Below are positions 1-5,541 of a stretch of DNA of 6,831 nucleotides, one piece after another (position 1 is the stretch's first letter; the number at the start of each line of letters is the position of its first letter). Origin of the DNA: Ruminococcaceae bacterium UBA7101 (GTDB lineage: Bacteria > Bacillota > Clostridia > Oscillospirales > Acutalibacteraceae). The position numbers and the translations under genes are program-made. Below the pieces are notes generated by a model, which saw only the letters and a program-made list of their open reading frames with translations, ran no database searches and was not told the origin of the DNA. Location: positions 1 through 6,831 of the forward strand of contig DKYL01000026.1 in assembly GCA_002493325.1 (NCBI GenBank), given 5' to 3'.

Positions 1-138
1 ATATCTCTCGTTTTTATAGTCTGTTTTTGCAAGCTTTTTTTCTCCCGAAAACGGTATGAAATAGCTCCTTGCTTCCAGCTTTTTCTCTTCATATGTCCCG
101 AAATCTGTGTGCTGGTTTCTCTTTATTTTGTAGTTCAT
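1..138 (-). CDS. N-terminus of a GH2-family glycosidase (partial)
   Basis: The first 46 codons of a gene that continues off the left edge, beginning with ATG at 138. The translation has the segment ARSYFIPF (residues 23-30) after a short polar lead, then a charged stretch ending in KNERY. That resembles the extreme N-terminus of bacterial GH2 enzymes of the beta-galactosidase/beta-glucuronidase/beta-mannosidase group, where such a segment precedes the first jelly-roll domain; no catalytic residues lie in the window. The start is supported by AAGGAGAG eight bases upstream and by the preceding stop codon ending one base before the ATG, which makes it the third gene of the tetR operon and probably translationally coupled. 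There is no signal peptide, so the enzyme is likely cytoplasmic and acts on imported oligosaccharides or glycosides. The family call rests on a short motif and the exact substrate cannot be told. Confidence 0.6.
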   Translation of the reverse strand, partial: MNYKIKRNQHTDFGTYEEKKLEARSYFIPFSGEKKLAKTDYKNERY

Positions 139-139
139 T

Positions 140-2191
140 TCAGTTACTCTCCTTTATGTTAGACCTTTCTATTTTGAAGCTGAACATTGCATTGTCCTCA
201 TACCAAAGTGGGAAATTTGTTCCCCATACATTGTCATAAAGAACATAGGAAATGCCGTCCTTTTGTGCATTTTCAATTTTATTGTCATACTCGAGAATTT
301 TACCCTGACCCAAAGACAGCAGGGGTGAATGATAATTTAAAATGGAAAAAGCACCTGACGGATTTTCAAAAATACATTTTTCAACAGCGTGGAGTTTTTT
401 CCCGCCCATGGATACAACATTGTTATAATCTATTTTACTGCCTAATTTAATCAATGACATATCACTGAACGCAGGATACATATGTAAAAACAAAGCCTCT
501 GTTGTGCGGTTGGCATCCTTGCCCAACCATAAAACATCAAATTTCAGTCCGTCATTCTTCAAGGTATAAATAACCTGAACCCTTCTTGGTGCACCGGCTT
601 TTTCGCAAACCACTTTATCACATTTAAGGTTTGCCAATACCTTTACGGCATTTTCTTCTTTTGAAACAAAGGCATCAGTCATTTTGTAATAAAAGCTCCC
701 CTGCGGATATTTACCGTCAGCATACTTTAAAAGCGGTCTGCCGAAATCAGGATATGCCCAGACACCGTTTTTATCCATATTTCTTGAATAATGCTTAAAC
801 CAGTAATCATAATCCTTGCTTGTATAAGAACGATATTCAAAAAACGGTTTATTATTAGCTTCAACTATATTCTGTCCGTTTAAGGCAAATTTGCCTATTC
901 CTCCGAAGCTGTTCAGCTCAAGCTCAAAGCCGAATGCATTTACTGAGCCGTCAAGTCTTTCAGCCTTGTCAAAAGCAACAGCTTTTTCAGGCAAAAGCTC
1001 TGCAAGAGCCTTTTCTGCCTGCATTTTATGGCTTGCATCAAGAAAGCTTACAGCCTTATCCAAATATTCTCTTTGCTCCTGCCAGCTTTTTTCAATAATA
1101 CTGTATGAGCTTTTGAATCTGATTTTATTTATAATATTGAGTATATTGTAAGGAAAATCCCGAAACGGATGTCTGATGAAAATTTTATCCCTTTTCCTTG
1201 CCTTCTGAAAATCAGACTTCAGATAGTTATCGTAGTCGGCAAAATACGTCTTTGTATCCATACCGCAGGTATGCTCGGCAACGCAAAGAAGATTATCGGT
1301 AAAGCCGATATATTCCTCTGTATCTTTTTTCATAGACCCTTCAGCAAGCCACATTTTTTTCAGGCTCATAAGCTGACGCAGAGCGGCTGATTTGTAAGGA
1401 TCGGCTGCACTGCCGTGAATCCATGTATCGCCGATTTCCTTTTCAATAACAGGGAGCTTATCCTTAACCTGCCACAATGCCTCAGCGTAATCATCAAGAG
1501 TTGCTGCCTCCACCTCATAACCAGGAAAATCGTTTTGGATTTTTCCCAGCTTTTCCAATACCTTTTCAGGTGATGGTGCACCGTGATTGTCGAGGGTATG
1601 GTCAAAATACAGTACCTCTTCAATTAAATCACATTTAAACGCTCCGCCGTAATCACCGGAATAAATTACAATAATCTCTGAACCTGCACATTTCCACAGA
1701 AAGCATTCAGGTACCTCGGGCATTGCAGAAGCTCCATTGACACCTATATGCAAAAGCTTTATTCCATGCTTTGCAAGCAGCGGAACAATTGCTTTTGTGT
1801 GACCGGGAACATCCGTCATTTTGGCACAGATTGTTTTTCTGCCCCTGATCTGATCAATCTCATCTACAATAGACAGACCATAATTAAAAGTATCCTCGTC
1901 AAGCAGCTCCGTATGTGTTGTAAAGGGCAATGCGTGCGGCACAATATTTCCGCATTTTAAAGCCTGAAGCAAATCTGCCTTTTGCTTTTCATTGGAATGC
2001 TCAAGCGCCTCTTTAATAATCCAGGAGCCTGTTGTCCAGATAAAATTATTATGGTTTTCTGAATTTACTGTATCTGCCAGCTTTATAGCCTGCGGAATAA
2101 ATTCATCAATATATTTACGCCTGATACTTTCTGCATAGTCCGTAAAGCCCAAATCAAGATGTGTTTTTGACACAACAAATACTTTTTTCAT
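140..2191 (-). CDS. DUF5054 / GH38-like (alpha-mannosidase-related) protein
   Basis: A 683-residue protein, about the usual size for the DUF5054 family, whose N-terminal half resembles the GH38 alpha-mannosidase catalytic barrel. What I see: KTHLDLGFTD at 9-18, where H11 and D13 match the HxD zinc ligands of GH38; WTTGSW at 52-57; and TDVPGHT at 126-132, where D127 sits where GH38 has its nucleophile/zinc-ligand Asp (DxFGHS). Further on, WIHGSAADPYK spans 257-267 and EHTCGMD spans 306-312; H307 is a candidate for the fourth zinc ligand, which is tentative. The C-terminal half (about 400-683) is beta-rich, as in GH38-type sandwich domains. There is no signal peptide, so it is probably cytoplasmic. 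Its ATG overlaps the tetR stop codon (TGATG), with AAGGAGAA upstream, and the GH2 gene follows at one base. It likely cleaves a glycosidic bond in an imported sugar; the substrate is unknown. Confidence 0.8.
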   Translation of the reverse strand: MKKVFVVSKTHLDLGFTDYAESIRRKYIDEFIPQAIKLADTVNSENHNNFIWTTGSWIIKEALEHSNEKQKADLLQALKCGNIVPHALPFTTHTELLDEDTFNYGLSIVDEIDQIRGRKTICAKMTDVPGHTKAIVPLLAKHGIKLLHIGVNGASAMPEVPECFLWKCAGSEIIVIYSGDYGGAFKCDLIEEVLYFDHTLDNHGAPSPEKVLEKLGKIQNDFPGYEVEAATLDDYAEALWQVKDKLPVIEKEIGDTWIHGSAADPYKSAALRQLMSLKKMWLAEGSMKKDTEEYIGFTDNLLCVAEHTCGMDTKTYFADYDNYLKSDFQKARKRDKIFIRHPFRDFPYNILNIINKIRFKSSYSIIEKSWQEQREYLDKAVSFLDASHKMQAEKALAELLPEKAVAFDKAERLDGSVNAFGFELELNSFGGIGKFALNGQNIVEANNKPFFEYRSYTSKDYDYWFKHYSRNMDKNGVWAYPDFGRPLLKYADGKYPQGSFYYKMTDAFVSKEENAVKVLANLKCDKVVCEKAGAPRRVQVIYTLKNDGLKFDVLWLGKDANRTTEALFLHMYPAFSDMSLIKLGSKIDYNNVVSMGGKKLHAVEKCIFENPSGAFSILNYHSPLLSLGQGKILEYDNKIENAQKDGISYVLYDNVWGTNFPLWYEDNAMFSFKIERSNIKESN

Positions 2192-2799
2192 CAGTCGTTC
2201 TCCTTTGCAATTCCGTAAAGTATAAAATCAAGAATTTTCTCAAGGCTTTTTTCGTGACTGTCAATCAAAGAAACAAAGCCTTTATCTGATTTACTATCCA
2301 TACTAAGATAACTGTTAAGCATATTCTGAAGCAGTATATAATACTGCAACGCATCTTCTTTTGATACTCCGCTGCGAAGCGTTAACTTGTCAATCACACG
2401 CATATAGATGTTCTTATTGAATACATCAAATCTGTTTTTTATTTCTTTGACCTTTTGAGAAAATTTTTCATCATCGCTTAATATAAAGCTGAAAATCAAA
2501 TGGCTGTAATAAGGATGTATTTCAAAAAATGCACATCTCTTTTGCATATAAAATTTAAAATCCGATGTAAATTCATATTCCTGCATATATGAAATAAATT
2601 CTGTCACCGCCTCATCAACACAGCATAAGTAAAGCTCATCCTTATTTTCAAAATTATGGTAAATCAAGCCTTTTGAAATATTGTGTTTCTGACAAATCTG
2701 ATTTACGGTAGCACCTTCATAGCCGTGTATTCCAAACTCCTCTACTGCGGCATTTAATATTTTTTCTTTCGTTATTTCGGTCTTTAAGGATTTTTTCAT
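2191..2799 (-). CDS. TetR/AcrR-family transcriptional regulator
   Basis: A 202-residue DNA-binding regulator. Residues 10-57 form the typical TetR helix-turn-helix: TKEKILNAAVEEFG, then GYEGATVNQICQKHNISKG, then the recognition and linker signature LIYHNFENKDELY. The rest is an all-helical, variable ligand-binding and dimerisation domain, so the inducer cannot be read from sequence. I chose ATG 2799, not the far upstream in-frame start at 3036. The family homology starts within a few residues of 2799, AAGGG lies eight bases upstream, and the longer version would cover the promoter and both operators. It is first in an operon with the DUF5054/GH38-like and GH2 genes and overlaps the next start by one base. 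Two palindromes sit at its own promoter, so autoregulation is very likely, with a glycoside or breakdown product as the plausible inducer. TetR control of a glycosidase operon is less usual than LacI, AraC or GntR control. Confidence 0.92.
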   Translation of the reverse strand: MKKSLKTEITKEKILNAAVEEFGIHGYEGATVNQICQKHNISKGLIYHNFENKDELYLCCVDEAVTEFISYMQEYEFTSDFKFYMQKRCAFFEIHPYYSHLIFSFILSDDEKFSQKVKEIKNRFDVFNKNIYMRVIDKLTLRSGVSKEDALQYYILLQNMLNSYLSMDSKSDKGFVSLIDSHEKSLEKILDFILYGIAKEND

Positions 2800-2814
2800 A
2801 TCTTTAGCCCTTCG

Positions 2815-2838
2815 ATTATTGACAATTTGGTCAATAAT
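2815..2838. promoter_or_regulatory. Palindromic operator 1 (probable TetR-family site)
   Basis: A 24-bp inverted repeat with perfect 9-bp arms, ATTATTGAC and GTCAATAAT, around a 6-base centre AATTTG. It lies in the leader of the tetR operon and covers the -35 element (2819-2824) of the plus-strand promoter. It shares TGGTCAATAAT (2828-2838) with the second palindrome. Size, symmetry and place fit an autoregulatory TetR operator; binding by this TetR is inferred. Confidence 0.75.
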
Positions 2839-2847
2839 GTATATAAT
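2819..2847 (+). promoter_or_regulatory. Consensus promoter facing the tetR promoter
   Basis: TTGACA (2819-2824), 17 bases, TATAAT (2842-2847): a second perfect consensus promoter, on the plus strand, with an expected start near 2854. It points at the tetR promoter, and the two predicted start sites are only about 15 bp apart. The only thing downstream is the short ORF remnant ending at 3106. It was probably the promoter of a divergent gene now mostly lost. Its -35 lies within operator 1, so part of the match could follow from the operator sequence itself. Confidence 0.6.
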
Positions 2848-2855
2848 CAAATTTG

Positions 2856-2871
2856 TTGACCGCGTGGTCAA
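2856..2871. promoter_or_regulatory. Palindromic operator 2 (probable TetR-family site)
   Basis: TTGACC-GCGT-GGTCAA, a 16-bp palindrome with perfect 6-bp arms, centred 37 bp from operator 1. Its right flank repeats the same 11-base half-site (TGGTCAATAAT, 2865-2875). It covers the predicted start sites of both facing promoters (about 2869 on minus, about 2854 on plus), so a bound dimer could block both. Confidence 0.75.
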
Positions 2872-2875
2872 TAAT

Positions 2876-2904
2876 ATTATATCTTTACAAAACACTATTG
2901 TCAA
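2876..2904 (-). promoter_or_regulatory. Consensus sigma-A promoter of the tetR-GH operon
   Basis: On the minus strand TTGACA (2904-2899) and TATAAT (2881-2876) are separated by exactly 17 bases, a perfect consensus promoter. Transcription should start near 2869, giving a leader of about 70 bases before the tetR ATG at 2799. The expected start lies inside the 2856-2871 palindrome and the leader carries the 2815-2838 palindrome. Such a strong promoter would need tight repression. Confidence 0.85.
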
Positions 2905-2905
2905 T

Positions 2906-3106
2906 ATGGCTTTTTGTAGAAAACAGGGTACGATTTTCTCATTCAGAAGCCTTCTGAACAAAATAGCCATTGCAGTGGGCAAAGTGCTTATGCTTGCTGT
3001 TGTTGACAATTTCGACGAAAAGTCACAGGAAGGCAAACTGAAAGCTTTCAGAGAAGAAAAGGAAAGAAAAATGTCTGAAGAGCTGAATGCTCTTGCAGAA
3101 AATTAA
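2906..3106 (+). pseudogene. 3' remnant of a lost divergent gene, possibly a GPH/MFS sugar transporter
   Basis: An open stretch in one frame from ATG 2906 to TAA 3106 (66 codons). It has no ribosome binding site but has the host's codon style and a terminator 30 bases after the stop. The peptide has QGTIFSFRSLLNKIAIAVGK followed by a hydrophobic run and then a strongly charged tail (DNFDEKSQEGKLKAF through MSEELNALAEN). The first part resembles the late transmembrane region of GPH-family (MelB-like) sugar transporters, where an EGTxFSxRSLxNK-like segment occurs, and such proteins end in charged tails. A whole transporter is about 450 residues, so roughly 400 would be missing, including internal helices. 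It lies beside a glycosidase operon, where a transporter for the substrate would be expected. Family assignment is from memory of the motif and is weak; a small novel protein is the alternative. Confidence 0.4.
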
Positions 3107-3135
3107 AACAGCAGATTTTTAAATTCCATATAATC

Positions 3136-3176
3136 AAAAAGTCAGCCATAGGTAACAACCTGTGGCTGACTTTTTT
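3136..3176. terminator. Bidirectional rho-independent terminator
   Basis: A near-perfect 17-bp stem, built on AAAAAGTCAGCCA (3136-3148) pairing with TGGCTGACTTTTT (3163-3175) plus four more inner pairs, one of them G-T, and a 6-base TAACAA loop. A T-run follows the stem on both strands. It sits between two convergent reading frames, the plus-strand remnant (stop 3106) and the minus-strand membrane protein (stop 3184), and can end both transcripts. Confidence 0.93.
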
Positions 3177-3183
3177 GCATTGT

Positions 3184-4122
3184 CTATTTATTTTTATATT
3201 CATCACCCATTCCGAAATACGGCTCACCGTCACGTGTATAGGATACACCTAAAACCTGACCGCAAATATTTCCGTCCTTGTCAACATATGCCCAGTCCGT
3301 TATAGTATCCTCATTTATATCATCTCGGATTTCAACACTGTCATCCTTGTCCATAAAAATATAGCCGTCGGCATAAACATAAAAATCACTGACATCGTAT
3401 TCATTGCCGTTTTCGTCAGTCATTTCACCGACATAAGAGAACCATTCATCAGAATATTCTTCAACAGGGTGATTATATGTCTGATAATACACATTTCCGT
3501 CCCTGTCATAATAAGGAACCTCTTCATTTGAAGCATATTTATTGCCATTCATATCATAAAACGCATTATAAAATTCACCGTCTTCGTATATTGAATCCTT
3601 GGCAATTTCAGTTATTGTCCTTATACCACTCACAGAAGAACCTATGCAAATAAAAACCATTACTGCTATCAGAACAGCTTTAAGCTTTTTCTTTTTCAGC
3701 CCGAAAACAAGTGACGCAAGATAGGATATCAGAACAGGCAAAACAGAGCTGACTGCAAAAACAGTCAGATATAATGTATCTAAATAATGCTCCTGAAGAA
3801 AAAGTCCTGCAGCAGCAGTAGAAAACGGAAAAACAATCATACCTGTCCATACAGCGTTATCTCCCCCACTGCTCATTGCCGCCGCACAGGCAATACCGCC
3901 TGCAAGGACAAGGATTGTTGTGAAAATCAAAGAAGATATTTTGACTTTTTTGTCATCAATTTTACTTAGGATAATTCCGCATACAAAAATATATATGAGC
4001 ATTGAAGCTGCTTGCATAAATGAAACAGCTGCAACTGATGAAAGTGCCAGCAAAGCAGCGTTGACTGCCGCCGAAAGCATAATGCTTAACGGATAGGCAA
4101 AAAATTTCAAAACCTTTTTCAT
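3184..4122 (-). CDS. Uncharacterised membrane protein with acidic D-x-[DN]-G repeat tail
   Basis: A 312-residue protein I do not recognise. The first half is membrane-embedded, with about six hydrophobic segments near 8-30, 34-52, 64-82, 92-109, 116-141 and 147-163. A basic KKKKLK cluster follows the fifth. Residues from about 170 to the end are soluble, very acidic and rich in Tyr and Asp. They contain five loosely spaced repeats: DMNGNKY (190), DRDGNVYY (206), DENGNEY (236), DKDGNI (281) and TRDGEPY (296). Such D-x-D/N-G-N turns can occur in beta-hairpin repeats or bind calcium; neither is shown here. Positively charged loops do not give one consistent topology, so the side on which the tail sits is uncertain. 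ATG 4122 has AGAGGG eight bases upstream and its own promoter, so it is a single-gene unit, transcribed divergently from guaA and ending at the shared terminator. No partner gene suggests a function. Confidence 0.8.
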   Translation of the reverse strand: MKKVLKFFAYPLSIMLSAAVNAALLALSSVAAVSFMQAASMLIYIFVCGIILSKIDDKKVKISSLIFTTILVLAGGIACAAAMSSGGDNAVWTGMIVFPFSTAAAGLFLQEHYLDTLYLTVFAVSSVLPVLISYLASLVFGLKKKKLKAVLIAVMVFICIGSSVSGIRTITEIAKDSIYEDGEFYNAFYDMNGNKYASNEEVPYYDRDGNVYYQTYNHPVEEYSDEWFSYVGEMTDENGNEYDVSDFYVYADGYIFMDKDDSVEIRDDINEDTITDWAYVDKDGNICGQVLGVSYTRDGEPYFGMGDEYKNK

Positions 4123-4158
4123 ATAAACTACCCTCTTTACATAATTCTTTACAATTCA

Positions 4159-4188
4159 ACTATAGCATATAACAGCAGTCTTGTACAA
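4159..4188 (-). promoter_or_regulatory. Promoter of the membrane protein gene
   Basis: On the minus strand TTGTAC (4188-4183), 18 bases, TATAGT (4164-4159), with a TGC extension just upstream of the -10. The expected start is near 4152, about 30 bases before the ATG at 4122. Confidence 0.55.
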
Positions 4189-4197
4189 TAAAATAAG

Positions 4198-4230
4198 TAT
4201 AAACTCTTAATAAATAAAATATAAACTCTT
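4198..4230 (+). repeat. Direct repeat TATAAACTCTT x2 upstream of guaA promoter
   Basis: TATAAACTCTT occurs at 4198-4208 and again at 4220-4230, a 22-bp period, or about two helical turns. The pair lies between the divergent promoters of the membrane protein and guaA, ending 16 bases before the guaA -35. It could be a dimeric regulator or activator site, or chance in A+T-rich DNA. Confidence 0.45.
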
Positions 4231-4246
4231 CTGCTGTATTCTCTTA

Positions 4247-4275
4247 TTGAAAATAGCGTATAGTTCTGTTACAAT
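4247..4275 (+). promoter_or_regulatory. guaA promoter
   Basis: TTGAAA (4247-4252), 17 bases, TACAAT (4270-4275), with TGT directly before the -10 (extended -10). The expected start near 4282 leaves a leader of only about 30 bases, too short for a purine riboswitch. Confidence 0.8.
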
Positions 4276-4311
4276 ATTATTGTAAATTATTTTTTATCGG
4301 AGGTAATTTTT

Positions 4312-5289
4312 ATGGATAATAAAAGACCCGAAACAATGGCACGAATTAATACAAAAGAGCTTGCAGATGCATTTATTGCAGAGCAGGTTGCTGAAATTCA
4401 GAAGCAGGTTGGTGACAAGAAGGTTCTTCTTGCACTTTCAGGCGGTGTTGATTCATCCGTTGTTGCTGCACTTCTTATCAAGGCTATCGGCAAGCAGCTT
4501 GTTTGTGTTCACGTTAACCACGGCTTGCTCCGTAAGGGTGAACCTGAGCAGGTTGTTGAGGTTTTCCGCAACCAGATGGATGCTAACCTGATTTATGTTG
4601 ACGCTGTTGACAGATTTCTTGACAAGCTTGCAGGTGTTGCAGAGCCTGAAAAAAAGCGTAAAATCATAGGTGCAGAGTTTATCAGAGTATTTGAAGAGGA
4701 AGCAAGAAAGCAGGAGGGCATTGAGTTCCTTGCACAGGGAACAATTTATCCTGATATTATTGAAAGTGACGGCGTTAAGGCACACCATAATGTCGGCGGA
4801 CTCCCTGAAGATTTACAGTTTCAGCTTGTTGAGCCGCTCAAGTATCTTTATAAGGACGAGGTAAGAGTTGTCGGCAACGCACTTGGTCTTCCTGACGGAA
4901 TGGTTTACCGTCAGCCGTTCCCGGGTCCCGGTCTTGGTGTTCGTTGTCTTGGTGCAATCACACGTGACCGTCTTGAATGTGTTCGTGAATCAGATGCCAT
5001 TCTTCGTGAAGAATTTGCAAAGAACGGCTTAGAGGGCAAGGTTTGGCAGTATTTCACCGCTGTACCTGAGTTCAGATCTGTTGGTGTTAAGGACGGCAAA
5101 CGCACATATGCCTACCCTGTAATCATCCGTGCAGTTAACACAGTTGATGCAATGACGGCAACTGTTGAAAATATTCCATTTGAACTGCTTGAGCATATAA
5201 CAAATCGTATTACTAACGAGGTTGAGGGTGTTAACCGAGTTCTTTATGACCTTACTCCAAAGCCCTGCGGCACAATTGAGTGGGAATAA
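4312..5289 (+). CDS. guaA: GMP synthase, ATP-pyrophosphatase subunit (no glutaminase domain)
   Basis: Converts XMP to GMP by ATP-dependent adenylylation and amination, the last step of guanine nucleotide synthesis, in the cytoplasm. The 325-residue protein carries the pyrophosphatase P-loop SGGVDSS (43-49), AQGTIYPDIIES (141-152), HHNVGGLPED (158-167), the RQPFPGPGLG region (200-209) and the conserved end GTIEWE. These cover the ATPPase and C-terminal dimerisation domains completely. Usual bacterial GuaA is about 510-525 residues because a class I glutamine amidotransferase precedes this part. Here only about 25 residues precede the domain, and nothing upstream in the window encodes an amidotransferase. 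The start is secure: GGAGGT seven bases before ATG 4312 and a good promoter. It may work as the synthetase half of a two-subunit enzyme, as in archaea, or use free ammonia. The C-terminus is intact although an integrative element begins right after it. Confidence 0.95.
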   Translation: MDNKRPETMARINTKELADAFIAEQVAEIQKQVGDKKVLLALSGGVDSSVVAALLIKAIGKQLVCVHVNHGLLRKGEPEQVVEVFRNQMDANLIYVDAVDRFLDKLAGVAEPEKKRKIIGAEFIRVFEEEARKQEGIEFLAQGTIYPDIIESDGVKAHHNVGGLPEDLQFQLVEPLKYLYKDEVRVVGNALGLPDGMVYRQPFPGPGLGVRCLGAITRDRLECVRESDAILREEFAKNGLEGKVWQYFTAVPEFRSVGVKDGKRTYAYPVIIRAVNTVDAMTATVENIPFELLEHITNRITNEVEGVNRVLYDLTPKPCGTIEWE

Positions 5290-5347
5290 ATTGAGAATCC
5301 GAAAAAGCCTAGTGTTTATGCGGGTTTGCGGCATTTCAAGAGGCCTT

Positions 5348-5367
5348 TTGATAACAAATTGATAACA
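5348..5367 (+). repeat. Direct repeat TTGATAACA x2, candidate integrase arm sites
   Basis: TTGATAACA at 5348-5356 and 5359-5367, spaced 11 bp, one helical turn. They lie 59 bases after the guaA stop in the gene-free end of the element. Short direct repeats near element ends are bound by the N-terminal arm domain of tyrosine integrases (known for Tn916 and lambda). That the integrase encoded here binds them is inference. Confidence 0.5.
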
Positions 5368-5394
5368 GTCATATAAATGCGATTATTCTCACTA

Positions 5395-5436
5395 TCAAGT
5401 GGTTTGCAGGTAGCGGAATGATTTTCAAGCGGCTTG
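5395..5436. repeat. Two copies of TCAAG-YGG-YTTG, 30 bp apart
   Basis: TCAAGTGGTTTG (5395-5406) and TCAAGCGGCTTG (5425-5436). The second contains a perfect palindrome, CAAGC-G-GCTTG. A more diverged relative, TCAAGAGGCCTTTTG, begins at 5336. They lie between guaA and the hairpin and could be binding sites for Int, Xis or a host factor at the element end. Confidence 0.4.
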
Positions 5437-5484
5437 TATGACTGGTGTTCAGAGCCATACTCTGAATAAATCCATATTATTTAT

Positions 5485-5528
5485 AACGCCCTTAGCTGTG
5501 GGTAGTAACTCATAGCTAAGGGCGTTTT
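5485..5528 (+). terminator. Strong hairpin, rightward terminator after guaA
   Basis: A perfect 13-bp stem, AACGCCCTTAGCT (5485-5497) with AGCTAAGGGCGTT (5514-5526), extended inward by two or three more pairs. On the plus strand it runs into TTTT and a T-rich stretch, so it can stop rightward transcription coming from guaA. On the minus strand it lies 15 bases after the XRE stop but is followed by ATAAATAA and no real T-run, so leftward termination would be weaker. Confidence 0.75.
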
Positions 5529-5541
5529 GTTGTCTTTATCT

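Noticed and set aside
2819..2905. N-terminal extension of the plus-strand remnant from 2819
   Set aside because: It begins inside the -35 and operator sequence with no ribosome binding site, and it would start upstream of the predicted transcript start near 2854.
2800..3036. In-frame upstream extension of the TetR gene to an ATG at 3036
   Set aside because: The extension covers the promoter and both operators, has no family homology, and the start at 2799 has its own ribosome binding site and matches the usual TetR N-terminus.
3962..4159. 65-codon minus-strand ORF overlapping the membrane protein start
   Set aside because: It is in another frame of the membrane protein gene, starts at the predicted -10 element, and has no ribosome binding site.
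4123..4311. Purine riboswitch or amidotransferase gene upstream of guaA
   Set aside because: The predicted leader is about 30 bases, no three-way-junction pattern is seen, and no open frame of useful length lies here.
4453..4788. 111-codon minus-strand ORF inside guaA
   Set aside because: It is antisense to a clearly conserved gene, has no ribosome binding site, and its composition reflects the complementary strand.
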